NCBI GenBank assembly: GCA_038503035.1
Contig: JAVSML010000963.1
Coordinates: 248,001 to 312,000 of the forward strand
Source of the DNA: Crocodylus rhombifer
Taxonomy: Eukaryota; Chordata; Crocodylia; Crocodylidae
Reading direction: 5' to 3'
DNA: 64,000 nucleotides
Positions 10,660 through 23,800 of the stretch are shown here, piece after piece; the first letter of the stretch is position 1; the number at the start of each line of letters is the position of its first letter. The notes below the pieces were generated by a model, which was not told the DNA's origin, searched no databases, and saw nothing but the letters and a program-made list of their open reading frames with translations. The position numbers and the translations under genes were made by a program.

Positions 10660-12837
10660 CTTCTGTGAGCACCAAAAATCCAGCCAAAAGATTAGCAGCA
10701 AGGAAAACAGGTTGCAAATCCACTGGAAAGCTGGGCTGTCCTGCGTGCCTTGCCCCTGTCTATGGATGCTTTCTGCTTTCCATGGGTGCCACCGGCTTCC
10801 CAGGCTGAGAGCTGTGGTTCAGGGAAGACACTAATTTTCCTCAATTATTCCGTCTGCTTTTTTTGCACTCTCTATAATTTCCTCCCCACCCTGACATGGC
10901 ACCAAAATCCCTGCTGATCTAATGAAACCCAACCAAAATGTCCAGCTGCTCGAGGAGTTGGGAACATCACCTCCTCATTCCAGATGGGGGATGGCAGAAG
11001 ATACCACCAGGCTATGGCAATGGGACAGACTAGTTGGTTTGCTGGCGTTGTGGAGTTGGGTTGCCTAGGCTTGGGAGAAGAGGGCTAACGGCATTGGGAT
11101 TTTGGAAGGGCATATGGTCAGGAAATGGAGATACAGGCCTTCGGTAGCGGTTCGATTCCAGGGTCTGTGACCAGCAGCCTCAGTAAGGGGTCAGATCCCA
11201 CTATCATATGTGGCTTCTTCAGCCACTGCAGCCTTGGCTTGTCAGCATGAGGACTGCCTCTCAGAGCCCATCTCAGTGAGTTTCCCTCACTGTCCCTCTG
11301 CCTCATATGTGACTTTCTTTAGGGCTCTCTGTAACCATGCTGCCTTGGCACATCCACGCAAGCCTCTCAGATGGTCTCAGCATCTCCCTATAACATGCGT
11401 CCATCTTTTAATGCAAACTGCCACTGATATCTGGGGCCCCCTTGGCAGCCCTGACAAAACTGGTGCTTGTGGGTGGGCTGAGTTTCTCTACATCCATTGG
11501 CTTCTGCTAGGTTTGGCCCAACAAAAAGAAGAAAGCACCATTGGCCTTACAAAGCTTTTAAGGCCTTGACTCTTCTTTGCTTCCCCTGTGGACCAACCTG
11601 GCATCACTTCTCTCTCTCTCTTGCCTCCTTTTTCTTTTCTATTGCTCCCATCATCGTGGCAACCTGGTCCTGCACTCACAAGATGAACCTGAGAGATGGG
11701 CCTAGTTCTGGGTATATCTAAACCTCCTTGGCCTCACCAACCCTGAGGTTCAAAGATCTTGAGTCAGGCCCTCTAAAATTCATGGCATTAACTTAAAAAT
11801 CTTGAGATGTTTTTGAATAATATTTTGGTGTGTTTTTTATTTGCTTTTTTGGCTTTTGAGCCTTTAGGGGACACTTTCCCTGCTTCGCTTTTCAACAAGA
11901 AGGCTAGAATTTGGCTTGGGGGGATGGGGGAGAATGAGTAAGCTGTGATTTTGATGTGTTCACTTGACTGCCAGAGTCATGCAAGCCACGAATATCAAAA
12001 AAATGATGAGAGCTGGCAAATACTGTTTCCTGGAGGAGAGAAATGAGATTTTAGTAGCAGGGTCCTGCCTCTCCTTGGGAGAGGCTGGGAAAAGCTGTAC
12101 CCAGAGTGAAACAATGGAGAAGGAATGAGGGGAGGAGAGAAATATCTAACAAGAGAAGACATTCATGGCTTGGAAATCATGCCGAAGACCCCCCACCCAC
12201 ACCACCATATGCCAGCCAAGCCCATAGGGGTTTTTCAGCCCCCAGAGTCTGCTCTGATGTCAGCTGAAGTCCATAGGAATCTTTCTCTTTTCTTTGGCTT
12301 AGGATGAACCTGAAGCTGGGCAGTCCTGGCATGTGGGAGAGAAGCCAGTGTAACTAAGGCAGGCTGTTCATTGTCAAATAACTATCTGAAGAAAGACATG
12401 CAAGCTACTGCTGGAAGAAGGGTTATAGTAGCACCAGAGGCCTCCCTGAGATCAGGGTCCCTGGATATGGAGCTAATGAGAAACAGACCTTGGCTCAAAG
12501 AACTGGCAGCCTAAATAGGCAAGCCAACAGAAGGATTATTACATCCTTTTTATCCCTGAGAGAGGGAGTGGCTTTTTCAAGGCCAAATAGGGTAGAGCAA
12601 AGCTCTGATCTAGTGTGGAAAGGTGGGATCCTGAGCTGTGTAGATCTAATGTCAGGTCAGGTGTAGTAGATAATGAGTGACAGTGTACAGGACTACATGG
12701 ACCTCTGGGCTCATCCCATGTGGCAGGTCTGCCTAGTCTGCATCCTGCATGATGCTCTGTTTCTGAGGAGTCCTGGCAGAGCCTGCTGAGTTACTGTGCA
12801 GTTTATGCTGATTTTTTCTGTGCATGTTTCTTTTCAG
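10660..12837. other. Gene-free stretch ending at the exon 2 acceptor
   Basis: No recognisable exon or repeat. The CT-rich patch at 11607-11640 is simple sequence. An untranslated first exon of CD276 could be hidden here because such exons leave no coding trace, but no CpG-rich promoter supports one. Confidence 0.4.
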
Positions 12838-12970
12838 CTCAGAGGAGCTGCTGTGAGAGGGGAGATTCCTTTTCCCAGAGGGCCTCGCCTTCTTTCACTG
12901 ATGGTTTTTGCTGAAGCAATGATGCCGTGCCTGTGGCTTATACCAGGACTGCTGGTATTCGGTTTGGCAG
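12838..12970 (+). CDS. CD276: CD276 exon 2: 5' UTR end plus signal peptide (coding from 12901)
   Basis: The exon follows a pyrimidine-rich acceptor ending in TTTTCAG at 12837 and ends at a GTAAGT donor (12971). From the ATG at 12901 it encodes a short acidic start and a hydrophobic run rich in Leu, Ile, Val and Phe, ending GLAG: a standard signal peptide, probably cut near residues 23-24. The ATG at 12901 has C at -3 and G at +4. The ATG at 12919 (residue 7) has G at -3 and would still leave a usable signal peptide. The 63 nt before the first ATG have no in-frame stop. The last base is the first base of a split Gly codon (phase 1). Confidence 0.88.
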
Positions 12971-15900
12971 GTAAGTGGGACTGGGCGGAGAGGGCATGAG
13001 ACGTGTAGGTTGAGAAGTGCATCCTGCATAGGCTGTTTCTGGGCCAGACCCTATCCCAGTGTCATCCATGGAGCCATTAACTTGCTTGACATTAGCGCTG
13101 ACAAGACATTGCAGTGTAGACCTGACCCCAGGGGTAGAAGGAGATGTTCTGTGCTAGCAAACAGTGGCTGGAACCTGAGGCAGCTGCGGAGAGAGGTGAT
13201 ATTATTACCTCTGGGGAAGCGTTCGCCCCTGTTCCTTGCTCCACTCTTGCACATGGTGTAGCTCAGGTCCCTCTTTCCCTCAAGGTGCAGGGTGAGATAA
13301 GGCAGTGGCCCAGTCATGGCAAGCCCCTCAGGATGTCTTAGCATTGCTGAGTACACTGATGGCCTCCATGCTTGTACTCATGCAGCTGTGTCCTGACTGG
13401 CTCTTGAGCAGGAGCATTGCCAGATGAGAGCTCTCTCCTTTGGTGTCTCCACACTTGGGCAGCCCTGGCTGGCCCATCAGGAGGCCCTGTAAGGTCACAC
13501 GATCTCTCTTGCTGCCCGTGCCCAATCCTGTGGGGCAGGAAGACCCAACTGAATTCAAACGACTTCACTTCACGTGCCTCCAGCCCCCTCAAGTTGCTTC
13601 CTGATGGTGCCCCGGTGATGCTGTGGGAAGAGACTCTGCGCTGTGTGGATGAGGCTCTGGGCTGTCTAACAGTCGCCTGTCACGAGTCACTCGCCTTTGT
13701 GCTGCTTTGGGGCTGCTCACAGCAGGAGGACAAAGCAGAGCCAAATCCATGATGCTACAGCTGTGCTCAAACACTCAGTGGGAGGTGGGACAGTAGAGAC
13801 GGCCGCAGATCGGGGATGAATTGCAGGTCAGGGATGAATCGCAGTGGCAGTTCAGAAAGGACCCTAGGGCTAGAATAGAAGGGGCAGCTAAATGGCACTG
13901 CACCACGTGGAGGAAATCCTATTCTGATGCATTCACACAGTCTAGCTGGTTTGGTGTTTCTGTGTTTAAAGGCCAGGGCAGATGCAGGTAGGAGACGTAG
14001 GCAGGTATCACTGTAGTTCCTTGACATGGCATTTCCACACTAAAGTCAAACCTCTGGTGCCATCTAGCGCCCAAGGAGTTGCACAGAGCTTCCTGACCCT
14101 GTCGTGCATGTTGCTGACCCTTGCGAGATCTCAAGCGGCTGCTTGAGGTAGTACCTGTTAGGGTCTGAAGACAAGGACAGGGGCAGCTGCAGTGTGGCAG
14201 GAGGCCAGAGCGGTGACACCTCTCTCTCCGTTTCTGGAAGCAGGAACATTTTCAGATTGCTTCCGGGTTCCTTGAAACAGTTGAAGCACCACTGAATCCT
14301 GCCTCATCAGTGAGGAATGCTGATCTAGAGCAGGGGTGTGGGTTGTAGCCGTGTTGGTCTAAGGACACAGGCAGACAAGGTGCTTTGGGTGAATCTGATA
14401 TCTTTTATTAGACCAACTTAAATAACTGGAAAACAATTTTTAAGCAAGCTTTCAGGTTCAAAAACCCTTCGTCAGGCTGAGGAAGTTTCAGCAGTTCGGT
14501 GTGCTCTTCCTGGGTGGAATGAAAAGTAAAGAAGCCAGAGGCTGGGCTGGTCTGCATACAAGACAGGCAGTCAGTGAAGATGTAGACGGAGGAGTCGATG
14601 AGTGAGAGACAGGCTGGGTGTGGGGGAGAGAAGGAGGGTGAACAGTGGAGAAGTACCTGGGGAGTCAGATGTCAGGCAGATGTCATAAATCCAATGTCTA
14701 TATTTAGTCTATGATTTTTAGTATCCAGGAGGTTGATGAAGTGGAGTTCATAGGCTTATCTCTGGGAAGTGTTTTGTAGGTTTCCTTTGAGGATCAGGAC
14801 TGAGAGATTGGAGAGAGAGTGGTTTTCTTGTGAGAAATGGGCCTCCACAGGTAATTGGAGCAAACTTTTTATAACGAAAAAAGACTTGCTCCATCTCTCC
14901 TGCCTTTTCCTTTTCTCTTGCCTCCATTTTCCCCTCTGCCTTGCTGTGTCTGCTCTGCAAGTCTTTTCCTGCATCTGCAGTCCCCAAGCAATTAGTTATT
15001 CCATTATTTCTTCCCCTTTCACAATATTTCCTACCCCCCTCATTTTTTCCCTTATGAAAACTTCTCTTCCAGATATTTCTTGCATCATCCTTTGATACCC
15101 ATCTCTCCGTATTTGCTGTCTGTCCTTGTTTAACACAGGTGGGCTCTTGGAAAAGCTGCCTGCTGCTGACAGATCTCTTTCTCTCTCTTTTCAGTGATTT
15201 GCAGGGAACCATAGAAAGGCAGTTAGGAGGATTGCAAAGACAGAAATGTTGCACCTGTGGTGTTCATTGGAGTAGATTGGTGCCTTATTCACAGCCTACC
15301 AGATGATAAACTGGCAGAAAATTACAAAATAGGATTCAGCAAAGAGCCATTAGAACTAGAGTTAAAATTATTCCTTCCTGCAAATGTGCACCAAGGGCTG
15401 TAGTGTCTTATTTGAGTGAGATCTTGAGACTGCAAAGGGAACTGTGGACATATAGGAGGAACCTGTTGGTTCTGAAGGGGATGCAATAGGGTTGAAGAGA
15501 AAGGTGGATTTCCTGTTGGAATCAAGTGACTGAAACAGGTCAGAGCCCAGAGGTCAGGACAGAGGCAATGCAGCCTTACAGGGAAAAATCAAGGCTTGAG
15601 GATATCCTGCAAAGGTGCCCAAATGCAACTAGCAGCTGTGGTACTGTTCTGGGTCCAGTGACCTGTTTTTTTTACTCTTGCCTTTACCCTGCTGGGGCAC
15701 TTTGGGCAAGTCACTTTTCCTTAGCATGCTTCTCTTTTTCCTCCTGCTTCCCATGTCTGTGCGATCTGTGTAGTCCATAAGCTATTTGGAGCAGAGATCC
15801 TCTCTTGCTAATTGCCTGTACTGTGCCTACTACAGGAGAGAGTTTAGTGGAGGGCAATGAAAATGATGAGAGGGCTGGGGCACATACATGACTTCTGAGG

Positions 15901-18900
15901 AGAGGCTGAGGGAACTGGGCTTATTTAGTCTAGAGAAGAGAAGACTGAGGGGGGATTTGATATCAGTCTTTAAGTACCTGAAGGGTGATTTCAAAGAGGA
16001 TGAAGCTAAACTGTTCTTAGTGGTGGCAGATGGCAGAACAAGGAACAATGATCTCAAGTTGCAGCAAGAGTAGTGTAGGTTGGATATTGGAAAAAACTTT
16101 CTCACTAAGAGGATGGGGAAGCACTGGAAGAGGTTTCCTAGAGAGGTGGTAGAATCTCCATCCTTGGAGGTTTTTAAGGCCCAGCTCAGCAAAGCCCAGG
16201 CTGGGATGATCTAGTTGGGGTTGGTCCTTCTTTGAGCAGGGGGTTGGACTAGATGTGACCTCTTGAGCTCTCTTCCTACCATCATTTTCTGTGATTCTGC
16301 CATTCTACCATGCCAGGAGACTGGTTCTCCATGGAACCTCTGGGCATTGCTGGAATGTGAACAGTAGCCTCCAGGGCTGAGATTTCTCTTGTTGCTTCAG
16401 TGATAAGTTTCAGTCTTTGCTGTGTATCAGTGCAGCATCAGCTACAATTTGCTCACAATGCTGATCTGCTTTCAGAAGAAATTGAGAGAGCAAAGTAAAA
16501 ACCATGCAGACTGCCTCTTTCCCTTCCTATTACAGCCACAGGTATGAAAGCAGACCCTTGCCTTGCTTGCAGCCCCACTCCTGCGAATGGCAGAGCTGTA
16601 GCAGATGAGACTCCATCCTTCGTGTTTCTAGTAGAGGGGGATTGTTTACTGTTGATGCTTGCAGGATTGCAGAGCTGACATGGGTTGAGTTACAGGATTA
16701 TCACCAAGGCAAAAGTTGCAGCATAAATATACCGTCCCAATACAGAGGTGAGCGGAGCAGAGGGTTATCTTAAGGTCTAGATGGCTGTGATTCCCCTATG
16801 ACAGCTCCATCTGCAGGTCTGTCATTGGAAGAGGGTGCAGCTACTGCTCTCAGACAGCTGAGGGCAGCAGTGCCACAGGATTGGGACACAGCACCCATCT
16901 TCCACCCCTCCTGAGAACAGTCTCCTGGCCCAGGAAGGCTGTCAGATCACCTGTATCCTGCCCTGACCTTAGGTTGAATGGCTGCAGGGTGTTGTGTGCA
17001 TTGTGTTCAGAAAGGACTTTCTTTGTGGTGGGATGGGTGTGAAAGCACTCAAAGATAAGCAGGCATGGGCTGGGTTGGTGCTTGGATAAGAGAAGTCTAA
17101 GGGAAGTGGCATGCTGAAAGAGAGCATCCGTGTGCATCAGCAAGGGGTGCTTTTCCTCAGGAATCACCGCTGATGTGACCCCCATTGCTAGGGGTTCTGC
17201 TTTATTATTGGCAGCACTGTCTTTCAGATGAGCGTTCTCCTGCTGACCATGAGTGATCATTAGACTTCAGAAGAGCTCTAGAGTCCAGGTCAGATTCAGG
17301 TAGATACTATGCATCCTGTCCTCCCTGCCCTATCAGTGCGGTTCAGGGGAGTTCTTCACCTTCTACCATGAACTGTTGGGTTGCTGTGGGCTTCCAAGCA
17401 GCTGCCATGTTCATCCTCAGAGCTGGCTGCATTTTGATGGTAGCATATTATATCCATCACAATCCTGAAAGACCCCCGCAGAGCTACCACTGATTTCAGG
17501 GCAAGCCCCATGAGCAGAGAGAGCACCATGTAATGCCAGGCCAGGGAAAGACAGAGGCAAGGAGAAAGTTAGAGCCCACTAGTGATGGTGCAAACATTGG
17601 CAGAGAGGGAAATGGACAGGAACCCCAGTGCTGTGGACCTGGGGGTAAATCCCTACCTCCCCAGAGGCATCCTCCATCTTCTTCCCAAGGATTTCTTGGC
17701 ACCCATTCAAGGGGAAGGGGAAGCTGAGATGAGGTGACCTCTTGTTCGCTGGGGCCTTCTGCTCTAAGGCCCCTGGTTTGCACAGAGTTGTGTAGCTTTG
17801 GGCCTGTCTCACTGCTATGCCTGTTTGTGTGCTTTCTGACCCCAGGTGCTATAGAAATCCAGGTCCCTGATGACCCTGTGGTTGCCCTCTTTGGCCGAGA
17901 TGCCACCCTCTGCTGTTCCTTCTCTCCCGATGCCAACTTCAGCCTGGACAAGCTCAGTCTCATCTGGCAGTTGACTGACACCAAGCGCCTGGTGCACAGC
18001 TTCTCCGGCGGGCAGGATCAGCTGGCTGACCAGGGTGGAGGCTATGTCAACCGCACGGCCCTCTTCTACGACCAGCTGCCCCAGGGCAATGTCTCACTGC
18101 TGCTGCGGAGGGTGCAGATCTCTGACGAGGGCAGTTTCACCTGCTTTGTCAGAGTCCAGGACTACAGCAGCGCAGCAGTGATGCTGCAGGTGGCTGGTGA
18201 GAGATGGAGAGGGGCTTCCACTGTAAAGATTGCTAGGTCAGAGTGCTGCAGCACCCCCCCCAAAACACACACACACGCGCATGCACGCGCACACGCGCCT
18301 TGGGAGATCTGTATTGACCTGGAGCTTCATGCAGTCTCCCGTGCTCTTACAGAATCTTTTTCTCTCACTCCCTGCTCCTCCATGATTTCTCTATCCTATT
18401 CCCTCCCCTAGTTGTCTTCTCACAGGCAACCCCTCTCTCCCCTTCATCACAGGCCTAGGGATCTTTCCTCAGATCCCTGACTGTCTTGCTCCTTGCGAAA
18501 GATGAGCTGGATCTGGGTGTCGGAGGGGTGGGTAGAGAAGGTGGGAACAAGGTTGTCTGCAAATCTAGAACTGAGCATTTGGGATGGAGCTAGAGCTCCA
18601 GCACTCCAAGCTCCAGGAAGGCTCAGGAATGGAGTTTATTTCCCACTGGAGAATATCCTGACTTCAAACGGCTCTGAGGATTGCCTCAGTGAACTGTACT
18701 GAGGTCTTGGGGCCAACCCCAGAAACATTGCTCCTGGAGGTGACAGGATGGCTCATGCTACTGATACCTCCCAGCAGCAATGTACATGAAACCATCTCAC
18801 CTAGACCAAGCAAAAAGGGGGGTGAGAAGCCATCCTCCTTGGCTGGCCCTGGCCTTTCCTGTGCTATGTGCTGCCCCTGGAAACCTTGGTTCTAGGGGTA

Positions 18901-20812
18901 AGAAACTGCTCTGTGTGGCTGTGTTCCTGCCCACCTGTTGGGGGAAATGGCACCATGTGTGTGCACTGGGATTGGGGACTGGGCCTAGAAGATAGGCCAA
19001 ACCCCATGTGGAGGGTTCAGGGCGACTGTGTCTTTGTGGGAAGTCTCTGAACTCAGGCTGCATCGCGCAGAACTTTGCCTGTCAGGCTCTTAAGCTGTGT
19101 GGGAACCTGCACCTCTGCTCCTGCACTCAACTCGATGGTCCACCTTACTCCTAGGAATTGACATGCCTATGGCTTCCCAGCAGAGAGCATTATGGGAAAA
19201 ATATCTCTGAATGCTTTTGCTGTGCTCTGCCACTGTCTTCCAAAGGTGTGAGGAGGGGTGCAGGTGTGTGCCTCAGTGGTGTGGTGATGGCTTATGGGGG
19301 TAAAAGCCTTGGGGAAGGAAGAGGGAATGACCTCCTTGATAGCAGTCTGATCATGCCAGCTGGGTCACTTCCAGTGCATCATACCAGCTCACTTCCCTCC
19401 CTTTCAGCTTCGTACTCCAAACCCAATTTGAATCTGGAGCCCAACAAGAACCTGAAGCCAGGGGACCTGGTGACAGTGACTTGCCTCACCTTCCGTGGCT
19501 ACCCAGAGGCTATTGTCCTCTGGCAGGATGGCCAAGGCAACAACTTCACGGAGAACGTCACCACCTCCCAGGTGGCCAATGAGGAAGGCCTCTTCGATGT
19601 GCAAAGTGTCTTGCGGGTGGTGCTAGAGCCCACCAGCACATACTCCTGCCTGGTGAGGAACCCTGTGCTGCAGGAAGAGACCCAGGCCTCCGTCACTATC
19701 ACAGGTTAGTTGGTGAGGGTGGGGCTGGCGGGAGCTCGTGGCATTAGGACAGAGATGGGCTTATCTGAAACCCAGTGGCCCCATGCATGGGGGCTTCTCG
19801 AACTCAGCTCCTCAGGCTGTAGCTTGGCACCAAGGCCAAAGACCAGTGGATGGACCCCTGGAAAATAAGGCTGGAACTAATCCTTAATCCCAGCTATCAG
19901 TTTGGCCAGGGGCATGGAGCTTGCTTGAGCAAGCCTGAGCCTCCTCCTGGCTGTCCAGACCTAAGTCTTGCTGCATAAATCAGGGTCTTGCCATCCACTC
20001 TAAGTCCCTAGTGTGCTCCTGTATGTGTGGAAAGGAAGGGGAACACATAAACAGTCCTTCCCCCAACTGGATGTCTGCTTCCATAGAGGGGCAGCTTCTG
20101 TGCTGTGTGAGAGGGCTGGAAGGATGGGGCAGAGGTAGCTTTGTGTCATCTGCTGCAGGGCCCAGGCAACTTCCAGTGGAGCTCAGAGCAGCTCGAAGCA
20201 CAGGTGTGACCACAAATCCCTGCGCCCAGCTCCATCCTGGCCTGCCAATAAGCACTAGAGTCTGAGAGAATGAGCAGTGTCAGACTGCTCTGAAATGGAG
20301 GGAGTTCTCCCCTTATGCCCCTGCACATTGCTGGAGTTGGCATATAGGAGACCAGTTGTCATGAGGACAAAATCTGTTCCAGGTGCGTCTCTGCTCAGCG
20401 TGCAGTCCTGCTGTCTGCTTGCATGGGGGCCCCTAGTAAGATGCTCAGATGCTGTTGGATGTGGGGTACATGGCTCTATAGGTGGTGTTCTCAGAGAGGC
20501 AGCATGGAGCCAGTGTCCCAGCCTGGCACTGCGGGGCGCTGTGTTGTCAGAGAAACAAAATTGAGCTGCAACTGAAATGTAAATCAAGGACCTGACAGCT
20601 TGAGAGCATTAAAGATACCACAGTACTTTTTAAAAAAAAATAATGCCCCAGCGTCCTATCTAGCCTGCAGCTGAGATGGTTGTATTCCACCAGCCTAAAT
20701 CACCTAAGTTTAACAGAGCAGGACTTTTCTTTTCATTTCCTTTCACACACTGTTCGGTACCTGTGAGCTTTTCAGGGTTTGGTATGTTCCACCCCAGAAG
20801 TAGCTGCAGGGA

Positions 20813-20857
<45 letters not shown>

Positions 20858-23800
20858 GTGTCTCTCTGTCTTTCTCTCTCTCTGTCTCTCTGTCTTTCTG
20901 TTCCAACTTGGACCCATTCAGGATAGACTACGTAAATGTAAGATGACTTTTAAGCTCAGCTAGCACCATAATAATTATGTTAATTTTTGTTAATGGAGTC
21001 CTGCTATTCCTAAGCAATGAGTATCCCTGTAATTATGGCAATATTTCCAGCAAGGATACTGCCATTTTGCACTGCTGCTCCTGCCTTGGTGAAGTTTATG
21101 GTGAGCGCTCTGCTCATTATATGGGTCTTTTGCAGCTAATATGCTGTTAATTAAGGTCTCAGCAGGCTAACAGTGGCACCAGAGGATTGTTGATGACTCC
21201 CTCACAGTTCAGGGCTGGTCCTTTGACTTGGTGACAGCCCTGTTTGTAGAAGAGTTGAGAGAGAGGGAGCTGTGAAAACAGATCATAAATATAAACAGGC
21301 CCAGTTTATTAAACACTGTTTATCGTACAGGCGGTTCTGCGCTGTGAGAGCATCTTTCAGCTTAGCCACTTCCCTCTGACACTGTCTTGCTCTGATGGCC
21401 CGATAAATAAGAGTTTAGCAGCATTTATCACAGTCAGGGAACGCAAATAGGGCTTACTCAAGGAGACTGGCAGTGCAACATTAGGAGCAGAGAGAGACAG
21501 TGGCACTGAAGCCTTGCTGATGAGGCAGCCCTGGCTGGTAGGAGTGAAGCAGGCTCCAGGGCTGGGGATCCTGGGCCCTGCATGGGGTGTGATGATGTTT
21601 TTTACCAAACCTGTGGCAGAGGTGAAGGTGCCTTAGCCCTCCTCTCCCAAAGCGGAGGCTGTTTAGGGTGGGGCTCATCCTGCTCAGGTTGTGGGTTCAA
21701 TTCCTATAGGGGCCTCCTGCATCTTGGGTAGGTTGCCCCAGCAGAGATCGAACCTGGCACCTTTCAGTCTTAAAACCTGAGCCTCAACTGCTTGACTTGA
21801 AAGGTCCAGTTCTGTCATAGGGATGCCCACCTCCAGTTGTGGCCCATCCGGGGGGGCAGAATGTGCCAGGGAGTAGGTAGGTTATGCCTGTGCTCCACCC
21901 ATTTCACCCAGTTGGGCAAGAATGAATGGTGATGGCAGGAACTATAGCAGTCAAGGGTACATGGAGCAAAGGCCTTTACTGCAGTGCTGGTGAGCTCCAG
22001 GGGAGCAGCCACAGTCCATAAAGCTGAGCCCCAACAAACATGGTTAATAGGGGACCAGCCGTGCAGGGAAAATTAGAGCAGTACAGGGGGACACACAGGG
22101 CTCCTCGTTGTGATGGGCAGTACCTCCTCGTTGTGTGTCAGAGCAGTACCTAATCCAAAATTGCCTTCTCCTGAAGCCTTGTAAGGCAATCATCATTCCA
22201 GGAAAATCATTATTCCTGCCCCGCTGATGCCATCTGCACTGTGTGACTCGGTCCCTTTCCCACCGTTGGACTCCGTCCGCATCTTCCCGTCCCCCTGTTG
22301 AAATTCACCCAACCCTGCTGTCCTGTGTTAAACCCTCCTGCATTTCCACTGCCCCCACCCAAAAGACACGGTCTGCCAAACTCTGTGTTGCTGGGCAACT
22401 TGAACCTGGACCCAAGCTTGGGCCAGGCATGGTGATATGTTCAGTGTGTGCCAGCCTGGAGCAATAGATCAGTATGTGGACAGGCACTGGGCTGCACTTC
22501 TGGCCACTGCAGTCCTGGAAGCAAGGCCAGGGAAAGCCAAGCACCTTGCACGCCAGCTCTGGGACTGCCACATAAGACATTCCTGTGGCTGCGTTCTCTC
22601 TTCCTCTTCCTGCTTTCCTGCTCATGTCTTGGGCACCACTCATGGTCTTCTGTTTGCTGTAGGTGCATGGTCTTGCTTCACCTTCTTTTAGCACTGAGGC
22701 GATGCAAAGTGAGGAGATTGGAGGGAACCTGTTCCGGGCATCTGGGATATGTGGGGATAGTCATTCAGTATCCGCTTGTTTGAACTACCCCAGTTGCTCT
22801 GTTCAGGAGAATCCTGGAAACATCTTCCTAACTGTGGCCCCTTGAAAGCCAGCCCCATTGCATACATTGGGACCCAGATTTGGTCCAAGGCAGTTCCAAT
22901 TCCCAGGCTAAACTTTTCAGAGAAGTTTGACTGCTCAATAAAAAGCTTTATGAGGCTCTTCTCGATCATGCAGGTGCCTAGCTCACAGCCTGGTTATAAA
23001 TGGCTTCCAGTTGTCCTTGCTAGCTCAGCTTTATTGATGCCTTGGAGCTCTTTATAACCTTGTACACTTACTGGTAACATTAATTAGTGCTTAATTATCC
23101 TTGGTACAGTGGTTGCTCAGTTGTGAAGGAGGGTCCCCGATGGAGCATAAACCTTTTGGCTGGATGCACAGTGCTTTTTCCAGAAAGCCTAAGTACTGCT
23201 GTATGCATGCTACTTGGAGGCTGGAGGACCAGTGCTGCTTCAGGAAAGGCTAGTGCTTACACAGTGCAAGCCAGATTTCCCAGGTAACTGTTTTCTGGGA
23301 GAAAAATATACCACAGAACATTCCAAATGGATCGGTTTAATGTTGGGAATGTTGTAGGTAGCGGACTAGGGGGACACCAAAATCATAAGGGAAAGCAAAT
23401 GTCCTCCTTGGTTCTTCAGAAATGTCCGATTGAAGCTTTTAGTCAAGCCTGGTTGTCTCCTAGAGTATGCTCAGCTCATATCCTGGATCCTATCTCCTGA
23501 TAAAGCCAGTCCCATGTCTTCAGAGAAAAGTAATTAATTGCCCTGAAGAAAGAGCTCAGCTAGTGTCTTGCAATGGTATGAAGAGCAGTGGGCAGTGTGT
23601 CAGAGCAGGGATTGGCAACCCCCAGCACGTGTGCCAGAGTCTGGCATGTGGGTCCTTTCTGCTCAGCACACCACAGCTGGCCTGGGCTCTGGGGCAGCTG
23701 CTGCCAGCCATGGAGCCCTTGCTGTGAGCAGCCTGAGCTCTGCTCTGGCCAGCTGTGACAGGCAGCTGGGAGGTTGCAAAGTGGCATGTATACCAGCCAC

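Larger units (their letters stand above)
12971..17845 (+). other. CD276 intron 2 (4875 bp)
   Basis: A phase-1 intron between the signal-peptide and IgV exons. It contains an 18-bp tandem duplication (13812-13844), an unclassified interspersed repeat (14338-14860), a MIR-like fragment and a plus-strand CR1 tail (15820-16315). Confidence 0.85.

Noticed and set aside
17496..17984. 162-residue antisense frame over the IgV exon
   Set aside because: It is the reverse shadow of a conserved coding exon, whose codon bias keeps antisense frames open.
21690..21805. Functional tRNA gene
   Set aside because: A B-box-like word is present, but no acceptor-stem pairing or anticodon arm can be drawn.
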